In this document: in pieces, positions 10,338 to 21,943 of the stretch
How positions within the stretch are numbered: position 1 is the first letter of the stretch
Layout of the letters: the number at the start of each line of letters is the position of its first letter
NCBI RefSeq assembly: GCF_026210795.1
Contig: NC_089440.1
Location: 5,069,000 to 5,132,999, forward strand
DNA from: Rhizophagus irregularis
Lineage: Eukaryota; Glomeromycota; Glomeromycetes; Glomerales; Glomeraceae
Reading direction: 5' to 3'
DNA: 64,000 nucleotides
Made by a program: the position numbers and the translations under genes
The notes under the pieces: generated by a model
Told to the model about the DNA's origin: nothing
The model's input: only the letters and a program-made list of their open reading frames with translations
Database searches by the model: none

Positions 10338-12461
10338 ATGTCTGGTAACTATGCCAAGAGAGGCCGTGGAAGTCATAACCCTAACAGTAGGAAAGCTTCC
10401 CGTCAAGAACGAAAAAATAATAACAACTCCGATAATTCAAGCTCCGATGGTGAAAACACTATCCAGCAGAAACGTAATCGTACGATTACCGAAAATTCTA
10501 TGGAAGAAGACTACGTTGCCGATGACCAGACGGCTGACGTTGGAGTAGATGGACCTTCCTCTTCTCCTCAACAAAATATCTCTGGCGAAAATACTTTGGC
10601 CTCCTCCCTGAAAAATTCTGCTGCGCCAACTGCGCCCAGTCACGTCGCGTCTTCTGGAAATGTGGACGCGTCCATGCATGCACCTTCAAACAAAGACTTG
10701 CAACAACCCCCTAACGCGTCGCCCAATTTGGATACTAATGGTGCTCCTGATGGCGATCAAACCCCAGATCCAGTGGTGACCTTTGCCATAACCAGAGATG
10801 ATTTTCAGGCTGCGGCTGCGCCGAATGCTGCCCCTGAATCACTCAAGAAATTCCCTACCAATAAAGCCCTTATTGAGGCTGTGAATAACCTTTTCTTAGA
10901 AACGTACGAGTCATTCACTGGAAAAGCTCGTATGACAGGTTCTGGTGAGGCTAAACGCCTCGTTATCCACTTCCATACCGCTGAAGCACGCGATCTGTGC
11001 GTTGGTTTCTCTCATCCTGAGTTCCCTGACTTGATTTTTCATGCCCATGACCCTCGCCAACTCCGATCCAATGAAGATCTCCGGGCTATCCAAGTTACCG
11101 ATATCCCTTTCTTTATCAAAAAGGACAACCTCATGGCCTATTTCAAAAAATTTGGTAATATTACCTCTTGCCGCCTCTTCTCCAGGCCTAATGCTAAAGT
11201 CCAGCAAGCCTGTATTGTGTACGATCATGCCGATTCAATTGCTCGTTTCACCGACCAATGGGCTGTATACTGTTTCTCCACCTGTCTCAGAATTACTCCA
11301 TGTTTCTATACTGTGGATCAAAAGGCTGCGCGCCGCCAATACGTTGCCACCCTCACTCAACTTCCCCCCAATGTTAAGGATATCAACTTGGCTCTTCTTA
11401 CCCGTGACCTTGGCGCTAAGGCTGTCAATGTTCCGCTTTCTTTAAATTCTTACAAACCCAAAAGATGGGCCTACGTCACCTTCAACTCCCAAGAAACCAT
11501 GGATGCTGCTATGGAACAAACTGTCAGCTTCCAAGGCAAAGTGCTTTTCTGGTCCTCCCCAGATAATACTAACAAACTTTGTCACAGATGTGGCAAATTA
11601 GGTTGTGCTCCGAATTTTTGCCCACTTAAACAAACCAGAGGTAGAAGTCGCACTCGCGACCCTGTTGCAAAACTCAAAGAACGATTTAATGTTAATCAAC
11701 CTCGTCGCTCCAATTCTAATACTGCCAATGCACGTTCTTGCTCTCGATCTCGCTCCAAATCTAAAGATCGATCTGTTTCCAATTCTGGACGAGCCAATAA
11801 CGTTTCCCACGACCACACTAATAATGCTAATAATCATAACAAACCCCCTCCCAATACTTCTCAACGTGCCTGCCATAATAGTAAAGAACGATCTGTCTCC
11901 TTTTCTTCCTCCTCTCGTTCTACAGCACGTCCCTTACCCCGACAAACTCCTAACTCTGCATTATCTCCTGATGATGCTAACAACATTCTAAACCTTTTAC
12001 GAGAATTACAATGTGAAGTTGCTAACTTTCACAAACGCATCTCCGCTCTTGAACTTGCTGACCAACGGATGACTCGTATTGAATCACACCTTGGCCTTGA
12101 TCCGCTCCCTATACCCAATGAACCTGAACCGGACCTCATGCAAGAAGATGCCCCTGTAACTCATGTTCCTCTTAATATTCTGTCTTCCGCTAAATCTTCG
12201 CTGCCTCCCAAAAGTATTTTAACGCGACCTTCGCCTACATTCACTATTGTTCCTGACACATCACCTCCTTCTTCTCACCTTTCTCCAAATGCTCCTCCTT
12301 TTACTCCCATCTCCTCTACACAAGACGAAATTAATGATCTCAAAAATAGTCGTGTCGCTATTGAAAGTAAATTGGACCAACTTACTGGTCATATCAAGCA
12401 ATTCATTGGCTCCCTTGGTGGTGCTCCCCTGGAACAAGCTGATTCAGCTTCTTCCAATTAA
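10338..12461 (+). CDS. LINE ORF1 protein, nucleic-acid binding
   Basis: A 707-residue protein that would coat the LINE RNA. The first 160 residues are low-complexity and polar. Residues about 160-400 hold one or two RRM-like folds (IQVTDIPFF and ACIVYDH blocks). A zinc knuckle at 414-427 reads CHRCGKLGCAPNFC, C-X2-C-X4-C-X4-C, with cysteine where the usual knuckle has histidine. An arginine/serine-rich basic stretch follows, then a short coiled-coil-like region (about 550-595). ORF2 starts 50 bp downstream. The frame is intact. It is less AT-rich than its surroundings. Confidence 0.85.
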   Translation: MSGNYAKRGRGSHNPNSRKASRQERKNNNNSDNSSSDGENTIQQKRNRTITENSMEEDYVADDQTADVGVDGPSSSPQQNISGENTLASSLKNSAAPTAPSHVASSGNVDASMHAPSNKDLQQPPNASPNLDTNGAPDGDQTPDPVVTFAITRDDFQAAAAPNAAPESLKKFPTNKALIEAVNNLFLETYESFTGKARMTGSGEAKRLVIHFHTAEARDLCVGFSHPEFPDLIFHAHDPRQLRSNEDLRAIQVTDIPFFIKKDNLMAYFKKFGNITSCRLFSRPNAKVQQACIVYDHADSIARFTDQWAVYCFSTCLRITPCFYTVDQKAARRQYVATLTQLPPNVKDINLALLTRDLGAKAVNVPLSLNSYKPKRWAYVTFNSQETMDAAMEQTVSFQGKVLFWSSPDNTNKLCHRCGKLGCAPNFCPLKQTRGRSRTRDPVAKLKERFNVNQPRRSNSNTANARSCSRSRSKSKDRSVSNSGRANNVSHDHTNNANNHNKPPPNTSQRACHNSKERSVSFSSSSRSTARPLPRQTPNSALSPDDANNILNLLRELQCEVANFHKRISALELADQRMTRIESHLGLDPLPIPNEPEPDLMQEDAPVTHVPLNILSSAKSSLPPKSILTRPSPTFTIVPDTSPPSSHLSPNAPPFTPISSTQDEINDLKNSRVAIESKLDQLTGHIKQFIGSLGGAPLEQADSASSN

Positions 12462-12511
12462 TTTCTTTCTTCAAATTTTAACTCCCCGACTGTTTATATC
12501 ATTGTGTTTTA

Positions 12512-15500
12512 ATGTCAGACAATAATTTTAATTATGATACCTTTGTACGAAACCCTCCCAACCCTGACAATGTTACTGAAATTTTTTCGCATGAATCGTT
12601 ATTTTCCTCTTCCAGTAACACTTCCCCTATCCCCAATTCATTTAATATTTCTTCCTTTAATGTTAATGGCCTTAAAATGTATGGTCAGACTAAATTAGAA
12701 GAAATTTCTACTTTCTTTTCCTTAAAACATATTTCCTTTGGTGGTATCGTGGATACCCATCTTCACCCTAAACAAATGAAGTTTTTATCCAAACGTATTT
12801 CTAATTATACTGTGTTCTCTTCTAATTTGGATACTTCTAAACAAATTCTCTCTTCTGGTGGTGTTTCTCTTTTTATAGAAACTTCCCTTGCTTCACATGT
12901 TCAAGATTTTAAATCCCATTCTTCACGGTTACTTTCTGTTGATTTATATTTCAAAGGCAATATTAAATTGCGTATATTTGTTATTTATATCCCTCCCCTG
13001 CTGAAAGTGTTCTGCGCACTGATACTATTGATTTGCTCATTCAACAACTTACCCTTACTAAACATGCTGGCTTTTACCATGCTGTTTGTGGCGATTTTAA
13101 TATGCATTTAGACAAATATTACCCTATTTACTTCAATCAACCTCAAGTTGCTTCAAAACATATTCACCGATTATTTTTTCATCTCCTCTCTCACGGATAT
13201 GAAGACTATACTCCTATTAATCTTTCCGACTCCTTAGGTACCTTTCATCGCAATGACCACATTACTCGAGTTGATTATGTATGGTCCTGCCCTCTTCTCA
13301 AAGGATTTGCTCTTACTGCTTGCATTTTTAATGCTCAAGATGTTTGCACATCTGATCATAACCCCGTCATAACATACTATGATATGTCTTTACTTTTTGC
13401 CTCTACCAAATTGGCTCGCGCTCGACAACTTAAGCGCCGAACCCGTCGCGTCTTCAAATTTGATTCTGTAACTGAAATTCAATGGACGGAATTTGCTGAT
13501 AAAGCTGATGCTTTATGTGACGTCTCACCTTCAACCTTTTCCTCCTGGCATATCAATCAAATGTGCGAATATCTCCAATCACGAATTCTTAAAGCTGCCA
13601 ACGCTACACTACCTTCTTTCACTGTTGGCAATAATTATACTCCTAAGGTTCCTAAAGATCTGGAAATTTTAACCCAACATTATCGGTTTTTAAATCGCCT
13701 TATGCATTCAATACGTTTATTGCGCAAATATCCTTTAACTTATTCTGCCGCTCATGAACATAAGTGGTCTATTCATTTAATCAGACTTCAAAACATTTTG
13801 CAATTATATAAGAAAGTATTTACTTTCGTTCCTACTTTGCCCTCTTCTCTCTCATCATGTCGACAAGATGATTTCAAGTCACTTCTTGATGATTTATCCA
13901 ATATTTCAAAATCCTTACGGGGATTTCATTTACTTCAAGAAAAAGAATTCCAAGATTCCTCCATTCGTGCTCATTTGGACGATAGGAACAATAATTTTGA
14001 AACTGACCTTTCCTCTTTCATTGATTCAGCGCTTTCTCGCACCCGCCGCCGTATCACTTTGGATCGTGTCTTTGTTGATCATCCCACTCACCCTCAGTTA
14101 TTAACTGCTCCCAAGGATATAGACGATGCTGTTGTTAACCATTTCCAAAACTTTGTACCTATAAAATCCACTCTTCCTGTATCTGTAGATACATTACCTG
14201 ATAGATGGTCTTCTGTTTACCAAATTATGGATGATGTGCCCTCCTCCATCTATGATTCTTTAATGAATCCCCCTACCCTTGACGAATGGTTAACCACCGT
14301 TTCTTCTACTCCTAACGGTAAAGCCTCAGGTCCTTCCATGATCACTTATGAAATGCTCAAACACCTTGGATCTCGTTCCTCGGCTCTACTCCTTATTTTA
14401 ATTCAAGCTTGCCTTTCCAAAGCTGATATTCCTGACTTATGGCGACAGGCAATGGTTTTTCTGATTCCCAAACCTCACGAATGGAAATGTCAATTGAAAA
14501 ATACTCGTCCTATTACTTTACTTGAAGTGATTAGAAAATCTCTCGTCAAACTCTTTTATAATCGCCTTTCTACTATTATGGCTACACATGATGTTCTTAA
14601 AGGTGGTAACTTCGCTGGTCTTCCTGGTGGTTCTAGCCGCGACCCTATTATTACTCTAGAATCTATTATCCATGATGCTGATGTCAACAAAAACCCACTT
14701 TGGATTCTCTCTCAAGACATTTCTAAAGCTTTTGACTCGGTTGATTTGACAATGCTACGTTTCGCTTTAGAACGAATACGTCTTCCAGCTTCTGCTATTA
14801 AGTTTATTCTTTCCCTTTTCACAAAACGCATTAATAGCGTTTTCACTGCTCATGGATCCATGCCTGCTTATAGGGTTCGCATTGGTATTGACCAAGGCGA
14901 AGTTATTTCTCCTCTCTTATGGGTTATTTATATTGATCCCTTACTTACTGTCTTGAAGCATGAAATGATGGACCCTTATGTTCTTTCTACACCATCCTTA
15001 ATTGATTCTCCCAATCCTTCTTCCGATTTGAAGATTAATAATTTAGTATTTATGGATGACTCTACTTTTGTTTCCTCGTCGAAGACTGGCATGGAATTTA
15101 TGTTATCCATTACAGAAGAATTCTATCAAATTAATAACACTTCTGCCAATCATAACAAATATGTGTTAATTACTAATTCGTTGCCTTTGACTTCGAATTC
15201 CACTTTATCTCCTATTACTTTTAATTTAGATTTATCCTCATTAAATAGTGTTCCTTCCATTACCATTACCCCAATTTCTATGACAACTTCTTTTCGTTTT
15301 TTAGGTGTTTGGTTTAACATTAAAAGCTCCCGGAATTTTGTCAAGAAACAACTCAAACGTGAATGCTGCTCCTTCGCTGCAACCATCCGCCCTGCAAAGC
15401 TCTCATCCAAACAAGTTGTTTATTTACATAATGCTGTCCTTATACCAAAACTTGAATACCGGATGCAAGTTACTCACTTGTCTGAATCTGACTGCCACCT

Positions 15501-17691
15501 AATAACGAGAAGTATACGATCTGTTGTAAAGCACAAAGCAAATTTTTCTCGCTCTTTACCAAATCCCATTTTATTTTTATCTCAAGCCTTGGGCTTGATA
15601 AATTTATTTGCTCATCAACGACAATGTCATATTACTAATTTATTTTTAATGGCTAATTCTTCCTTTTCTTTTATTCAATCCCTTTTTATTTATAGATTGA
15701 GTTTGATTCAATATAATTTTTTAATTCCTATTTCTCCCCTTTTAATTAAGGATTGGTCTATATGGTCTTCTCTTTTTTCTTTTAAGAAAGATTATATCGC
15801 ATGCACTATTGCTCTCTTATCCTCTACTCCTTTTCGTTTGCTTCATACTCAACTTTCGAAGCTTCCGAACCTGACTTTGATGGATGGACGTGTTCCCTTA
15901 TTTGAATGCATGACACCTAAAGCGTTTAAAGCCTATTTCCCTATTTTGCGAAAACGGCATTTGTTTTATCTATCTCAGCTTGTTACTCCCCAAGGGACTC
16001 ATTTAATTTCTTGGAAAGCCTACTATGACAATTTGGTTGGACGACGTGGCCCTGGCTGTATCCCTTATTGGTATAAAGATATCCAGCAAGCTACTACCAT
16101 TCCTGACACCAACAATCGTTTGCTGACCCAGTTCATTACTACGCTCACGATTGACTCTTCATTTTATGAATTGACTCCTTGCCTGTCTTCTCCTACCACT
16201 ACGAAAAATTGGATTGTCACGTTAGACGACTACGGTTCTCCCATTTTTGGCAAACAACTTTTAGTTCAAGCAAGTCGTGGTACTTGTTCTATTGTTCACT
16301 GGGTCTCTTCTGATTGTGAATCTTCGCCTGGTGATTTCATTAGACTCTCTCCTTGCCCTGGTTGTGCTGCTCATACTCCTTTGCCTCCTTCCAAAAAACG
16401 GAATGCTGATTTAACCCTTTGTACGCCTACGGTTTCTCTACAACATTCGCTTATTCTGCCCACCATCAATGAGCGCATTAGACGTAATACTTCTGTAGTA
16501 TCCTCTCCTTTTACATGGGCTGATATCGAAGATGGTGTCCGTCTTTATTACAGTCGATTGGATTTTGACTTTGACTCTCCTCTTGATGATATTGTTGAAG
16601 TTTCCGCTCCTCTTATCACTATTGAATCCTCAGCTGCTGCTGTTTTTGCAAATTCGCCGTTGGTTGTGTCTTCAGACTCACGTTATTTTTTTTTCACTGA
16701 TGGGTCTCTTATTAATCTAGGCACTCCTAATGTTTCTATGGGCTGGTCTTGGATGCAAATCGTACCTGATGCTGGTTTTCCTAATTCCATTGCTACTTAT
16801 GCACATGGCATCATTCGAGATAATCCTTCTTCTTCTCGTGCTGAAGCTGCCGCTATTTACGCAGTTTTAACCATTTCTCCTCGTGACTCAGAAGTTACTA
16901 TTTATACTGACTCGCAAACTGCCATTGATGGCCTTCGAAGTTGCTCTTCCTATGTCTACTCAAATAGCCGTCTTTACTACAAAACAACAAATTTTGAGCT
17001 TTGGGCCATTATTGAACGAACTATCCTTACCAAGAATTTGACAGTTCTTCCTGTTAAAGTTAAAGCTCATTCTGGCAATTATTTGAACGATTTTGCTGAC
17101 TCCCTGGCCAATACTGCTCATACCGCATCATCCAGTATTTTGATTTCTGGAATGGACCTTGCCTCTGCCCATGATTTCGTCTTGACTTACGACAATGACG
17201 CCGTTTGTGAATCTAATCCACGACACCTTCTTAAACAGTATTATCAAACGCAGTTAATGCGTGATTTGTTAAATTTAACACGATTTCACTTTATTTCTTT
17301 ATTATTATCTAATATAGAATATATTGTCGACTGGGAACTTACTTGGTTTACCTTGAATTTCAAGCCTTCTCATGATGCATCTTTTACTCTTGAGCATGCT
17401 TCAAGACACTTAACCTTTAAATTCAAACTTTTCTTGGACGACTTACCCACATTGGAAAAGCTTAAGCGGACTCGACCAGACTTATACATGGACGAATTAA
17501 CTTGCCGTTCTTGTATCGATCGCATGGAAGACCTGATGCACCTTTTTATGTGCAAAAAACGTCGTCTACCTATGCAACAAATTCTCCAATCTTATCAAAA
17601 TCATTTGATTTCTAAAATTCAAGAAGCTGGAAAATTGGCTGATATTGATCCTACTCCCTTTATTGCTAAACTCACTTCTCTTTCATGCTAG
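12512..17691 (+). pseudogene. LINE ORF2: endonuclease, reverse transcriptase, RNase H (frameshifted)
   Basis: The main enzyme of the LINE. An APE-type endonuclease starts the frame (SSFNVNGLK), but a one-base loss in a run of C near 12990-13000 moves it to the frame that carries CGDFNMHLD, RVDYVW and TSDHNPV. The reverse transcriptase follows: NGKASGPSM, RPITLLEVIRKS, LSQDISKAFDSVD, GIDQGEVISPLLW and the active site FMDD at 15049-15060. An RNase H domain (FTDGS near 16695, then AEAAAIYA, YTDSQTA, KAHSGN, DFADSLA) comes next, then a zinc-binding tail CRSC...HLFMC. The TAG at 17689-17691 is probably not the natural end: the frame continues to the CACTA insertion and resumes beyond it. Confidence 0.9.
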
Positions 17692-17722
17692 TCCTTTTCT
17701 TCTACAAATTGGTCCTCTTACG

Positions 17723-18000
17723 CACTAGTCGAAATAGGAATATTCGACCTCTAAAAAATTCAGCCTAAATTCGGCCAATTTTAAAAAAAATCGACCTAAA
17801 TTAGTAATGATATACAATTCAATCTATATTCGACTCTGATTCGATCCTGCAGAATGATGGTCGAAATGCGTATAATAAAATTAAACTATATTCAACCTAA
17901 CAGAATAATGGTCGAACTATAACTTTTTTTTTACAAAAAATATAAAAAATAATGGCCGAATTGCATGCTTTTTTTATTCACTTTTCTAGATAAAATAGTG
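17723..18000. repeat. CACTA left subterminal repeats
   Basis: The region carries repeated TTCGACCT, ATGGTCGAA and TTCGGCC motifs in both orientations and no gene. The matching right cluster lies at about 24640-24929 and includes a tandem 38-bp duplication (motif TTAGCCGAATATCC) near 24740-24812. Confidence 0.7.
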
Positions 18001-18103
18001 GTTATACTATATTAATAATACTAAATATAATAAAAAAATAATTTGTTAAAAAATGTTTTGAAATTCGAATTGGTGTAAATACCAGTTCGAATGTTATATT
18101 AAA

Positions 18104-21100
18104 TCAACGCAAATGGAACTTTCTATTTATAGGAATAACGGCTAAATATTCCCTGGCATTAGATCGATCCGATTTTTTGTATTTTACAGGTATAAACCAA
18201 CCTAAAATGTTGTGTATCGGGATTATATTGTCTCTACTGCTTGGGTAGAAATTATCTTCCCATAATTCGACGTTGCAAGTTTCGACATCATCGTCAATAC
18301 TGAAATGGAATCGAGATGTCAAATTTGCCGGTTTGTACCATTTGATGTAAGCCAATTTGTGTGTCAAATTACGGGAAGATAAATGAACGCTATGTTCGAA
18401 AAAAAATTGGATTTGACCTGGGTAAGTATCAACGCTATTCCCATCACGATTAATAAATTTAGCTAAGACGAATGAGCTCTTAATATGTCGGGTTGCAGCA
18501 GCAGATCCAAAAGTTTCTGCACAGATTTGACATCTTCCATATCGATTCGCTCTGTTGATAATGATCGTTGAATTGGGTAAATTTTCCGTGAACGGTTTTC
18601 TGAATATAGAATCTACATATGTATCCTCGTAATATTCGATAAGTAAATCGTAGATTTGTTCCTCAAGATGAATATCTTTGGATTGCGGTGCTAAAAATTT
18701 ACCCGGAAATTCCTCGCAACCAGTAATTGGTGACTCCGATATATTTCTGGAATTCATCAAAAATCGATACATTTCATCTGTTGGAAATTCGGAAAGAGAA
18801 CCGACAGAAGGTCGTTTATCGAGTAATTCGAGTCCTATTACTTCTGAACTTGAACTATTAATAATATCATTTATTTGCGCTTCGGTCATCAATCGACGCA
18901 TTAGTTCAGGTTCGATTTGGCGGTGGCTATTAGGCAAAGATCCTAATAAATAATTTATTATTAATCTTTGCTAAATGAAATAATATAATTCGAAAAATCG
19001 ACACAATTAAATTTGAATTACCTAATAAGCCATTCATTCGTTCAAAGCTAAAGCACCAGAACGAATACAGAGGTCCGTAATCGTAAGAGCACTCGCATAG
19101 ATGTAATGATAGGTGGAGGTTTGGCGTTATTTTTTCTTCGCCATAGCATTCTTCGATCAATTTAATTATCTTTATCAAAAGTTCATGGGCTTCTTTCATA
19201 TCGTTAATCTCCACAATTCGTCTAACCAAAATCGTACAAACTCTTACGAAATACGTAAGAATTTTGCGATCTTTACCCGGAAGATGATTCCATAAAGCAA
19301 CAGTGGCATATATTAGGAAAAAGTTGCGCCATTGGTCAGCGGTAAAGTTAGAAAACCCTTCACCACAATGGATTTTACCAGGAATTCGTCCCAAATCTGA
19401 TGGTACTTTAAATTCGTCCATTTTCTTTTGAATTGATTGAAGATCTTTTTCTGTTAATACACCTTCGTCAATCCATATTCGTTTTGTTATCCATTTAGCG
19501 ATTCCTAGAAAAAGGCAATGCATCGGATCTACAACAACAAAACGAATCGGATCAAAATACGGCAGTCTTAATATTTCAGACCACCTTACGCCATTCTCCT
19601 TGACGAATCTCTCTCTTTCTGCGTTAGATTTGCATCGTCGCCATTCTAAAGCCTTTTGACGATGCTCGACTGGATCTTTCATGATAAACCAGTTGCTCAT
19701 ATCCGCCATACCACCAAAATTGCGATTATTGGCCCTTTTTTCGCATCGATGGCATGATGCAAGGGCAGAGATGTGCCCGCATAATTTTCGAGCTCCAGGA
19801 ATATCGCACGAAGCAATTATTAATGCAGCTCGAATATCTTTGCCATTTGGACATTCATAAGTGCGATTAAGAATCACGCCTTCCCAAAGTGATTCTAATT
19901 CCGTGATTATTGGTGAAAGGTAATGATTTACTCTATGTAATTTAACCTCATTGGGCCCCGGTAATATGCCGAGTATAAGCATATTTTCAGGCTTAAATCG
20001 AACATCCCGAGGTAGATTACATATTATTGCGTATATTACACCTGTACTGTAAATCGTTCCTTCGTACGGCTGGAACCAATCCAAATTTATCATTAATCCT
20101 AGATGAGTATCAGCCTTGTCCGGTCGGAAAAAGTTATTTGACCCTTGTTCGTTTGATTCCTTAAGATTTTGCCAAATTTGCCCGTCGTATATGTCTGATA
20201 AAACATTATCAATTACTGAACGACGAGTCCAATGCCGCAATAATTCTTCAAATCCTGGTCGCTTGAACATACTAGAAAGCTGCTGTTGTATACTCGAGAC
20301 CGGATAAATTAATTCAGGAACAATTGATATACTATTATTTAAAGAAATTTTCTTTCCTAAAGGAGTTTGACATTGCTTTAATCTCTTTGTGGCCGAATTT
20401 GGAAATTCGACATGGCTGCATTTCATAATAGTATTATCATCATTTGATATTATATCCTCTTTTTTGTATAATTTGTGGCATTTTTGGCAAGCTGCAAATT
20501 GCGTAAATCGATCGATAAGTCCTAACGCTTTTCTTAACATATATAATGAATTTGGAAATGATTCGGGATTGATATTTTTACACACTTTCAATATTATTTT
20601 AATAAATTGTATTAATTCTTCAATTGCGGTATTTGGTATGTTATGACTCGACCTGAACTTCATAATCCATATCAAAATCCCCTTAATTAGTTCATCTGTT
20701 GGTAATTCTGAAATATTCGGTGTGTCTGAAATATCTGGTATGTCGAACATAGGATGAGAATAATTCTCAAAATTACTTGAAAATTCGTTATCATCATTAT
20801 TAGGAGAATCTTCTTGTGCCGAAGATTCACTAGTGTAGATATCATCCATGTCATATTCAGTTGATTCAGCGACTTGCTCAACTTCAGTAATATGACGAAG
20901 TGTGCCTGTTTTTGACCTTTTTTTACGTGGAAGAAATACATATTGTTGTTCCTCATACGTATCATTATCAGAATATGTATCAATAGATATTGTCGTATCT
21001 TGTGGTTCTACTAACGGTATTGTCGTATCTTGTGGTTCTACTAACGGTATTGTCGTATCTTGTGGTTCTACTAACGGTATTGTCGTATCTTGTGGTTCTA

Positions 21101-21434
21101 CTAACGGTATTGTCGTATCTTGTGGTTCTACTAACGATATTGTCGTATCTTGTGGTTCTTCTAACGATATTGTCGAATCAATCAGTTCTACTAACTCTTG
21201 AGACGTTGGAGCCTTATCGGAATTTAATGGTTCTAAAGAATTCGTTTGCTCGTGTCTCTCCTTTGTGCGCGGATCAATCATTTTCCCATTACAATTGCTG
21301 CAATAGCACGGAACCTTCGATCTTGGTTTTCTGGTCGTAAATTCGGCATAAGTTCGTTCAGAGGTTGAAGAACTCGGATTATTATATTCGTCCAAGATAT
21401 TAGCAGCAATGCGTTTTCTTCTCCCTTTATTCAT
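18104..21434 (-). CDS. CACTA (Tnp2-type) DDE transposase, two exons
   Basis: Predicted exons are 19022-21434 and 18104-18942. The 79-bp intron has a GTAATT donor and TTATTAG acceptor and joins ...ERMNGLLG to SLPNSHRQIEPELM in frame, giving 1083 residues. I chose the methionine at 21434 (MNKGRRKR); the frame is open upstream. A six-copy 10-residue repeat lies near residues 85-150. A cysteine-rich segment (CQKCHKLY...CSH) comes next. The likely catalytic residues are D452 (INLDWFQP), D636 (VVDPMHCLFLG) and E798 (FSFERMNG), matching the Tnp2 family layout. It would cut the element at its ends in the nucleus. No damage was found. Confidence 0.92.
20986..21168. repeat. Six-copy 30-bp tandem repeat in the transposase gene
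   Basis: The unit encodes the ten residues PLVEPQDTTI, with one or two substitutions in the outer copies. The repeats keep the frame open and lie in the polar N-terminal region, away from the catalytic core. Expansion by slippage is likely. Confidence 0.85.
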
Positions 21435-21943
21435 TTTTTGATAAAAGTCAGATATGATAAAGTTGTAATATGTTTCTACGTTGAATAAAATTGTAATTAT
21501 TAATATCAAATTTTTAGTGATGTCGAATTTTTAGTAATATTGTGATTTTTTATATTCCGTTTTAAAGTGATATTGATGGTATAATTAAAAAAACCATACG
21601 AAAATTGGACGAAATAGACAAAAAATTGAACGAAAATTGAATAAGTATAGGAATTTAAAAATAAAACATACGTATCACCATACTATTTAATTTGATTTAA
21701 CAGTTTCATTAATTGAAAGTCTAATTTGATGCGAAAGTTTAAGTCTGATTGATGAAAAAGTTTAAGTCTGATTTGATCTGTTTAATTAATTGAAAGTCTA
21801 ATTTGATGCGAAAGTTTAAGTGTAATTGATCGTTGATTGTTGAGAGTCTAATTTGATAGTAAAAAATAGATATAAAAGGTGGACCAATTTCCTCGTCCGT
21901 ACAAAAAATCTCTTTCTTTTTTTTTTGAAAAAAAAAACCAATA

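Noticed and set aside
20902-21340. Plus-strand frames made of GSTNGIVVSC or LLTVLSYLVV repeats
   Set aside because: They are antisense translations of the 30-bp repeat in the transposase gene, whose own frame is clearly the real one.
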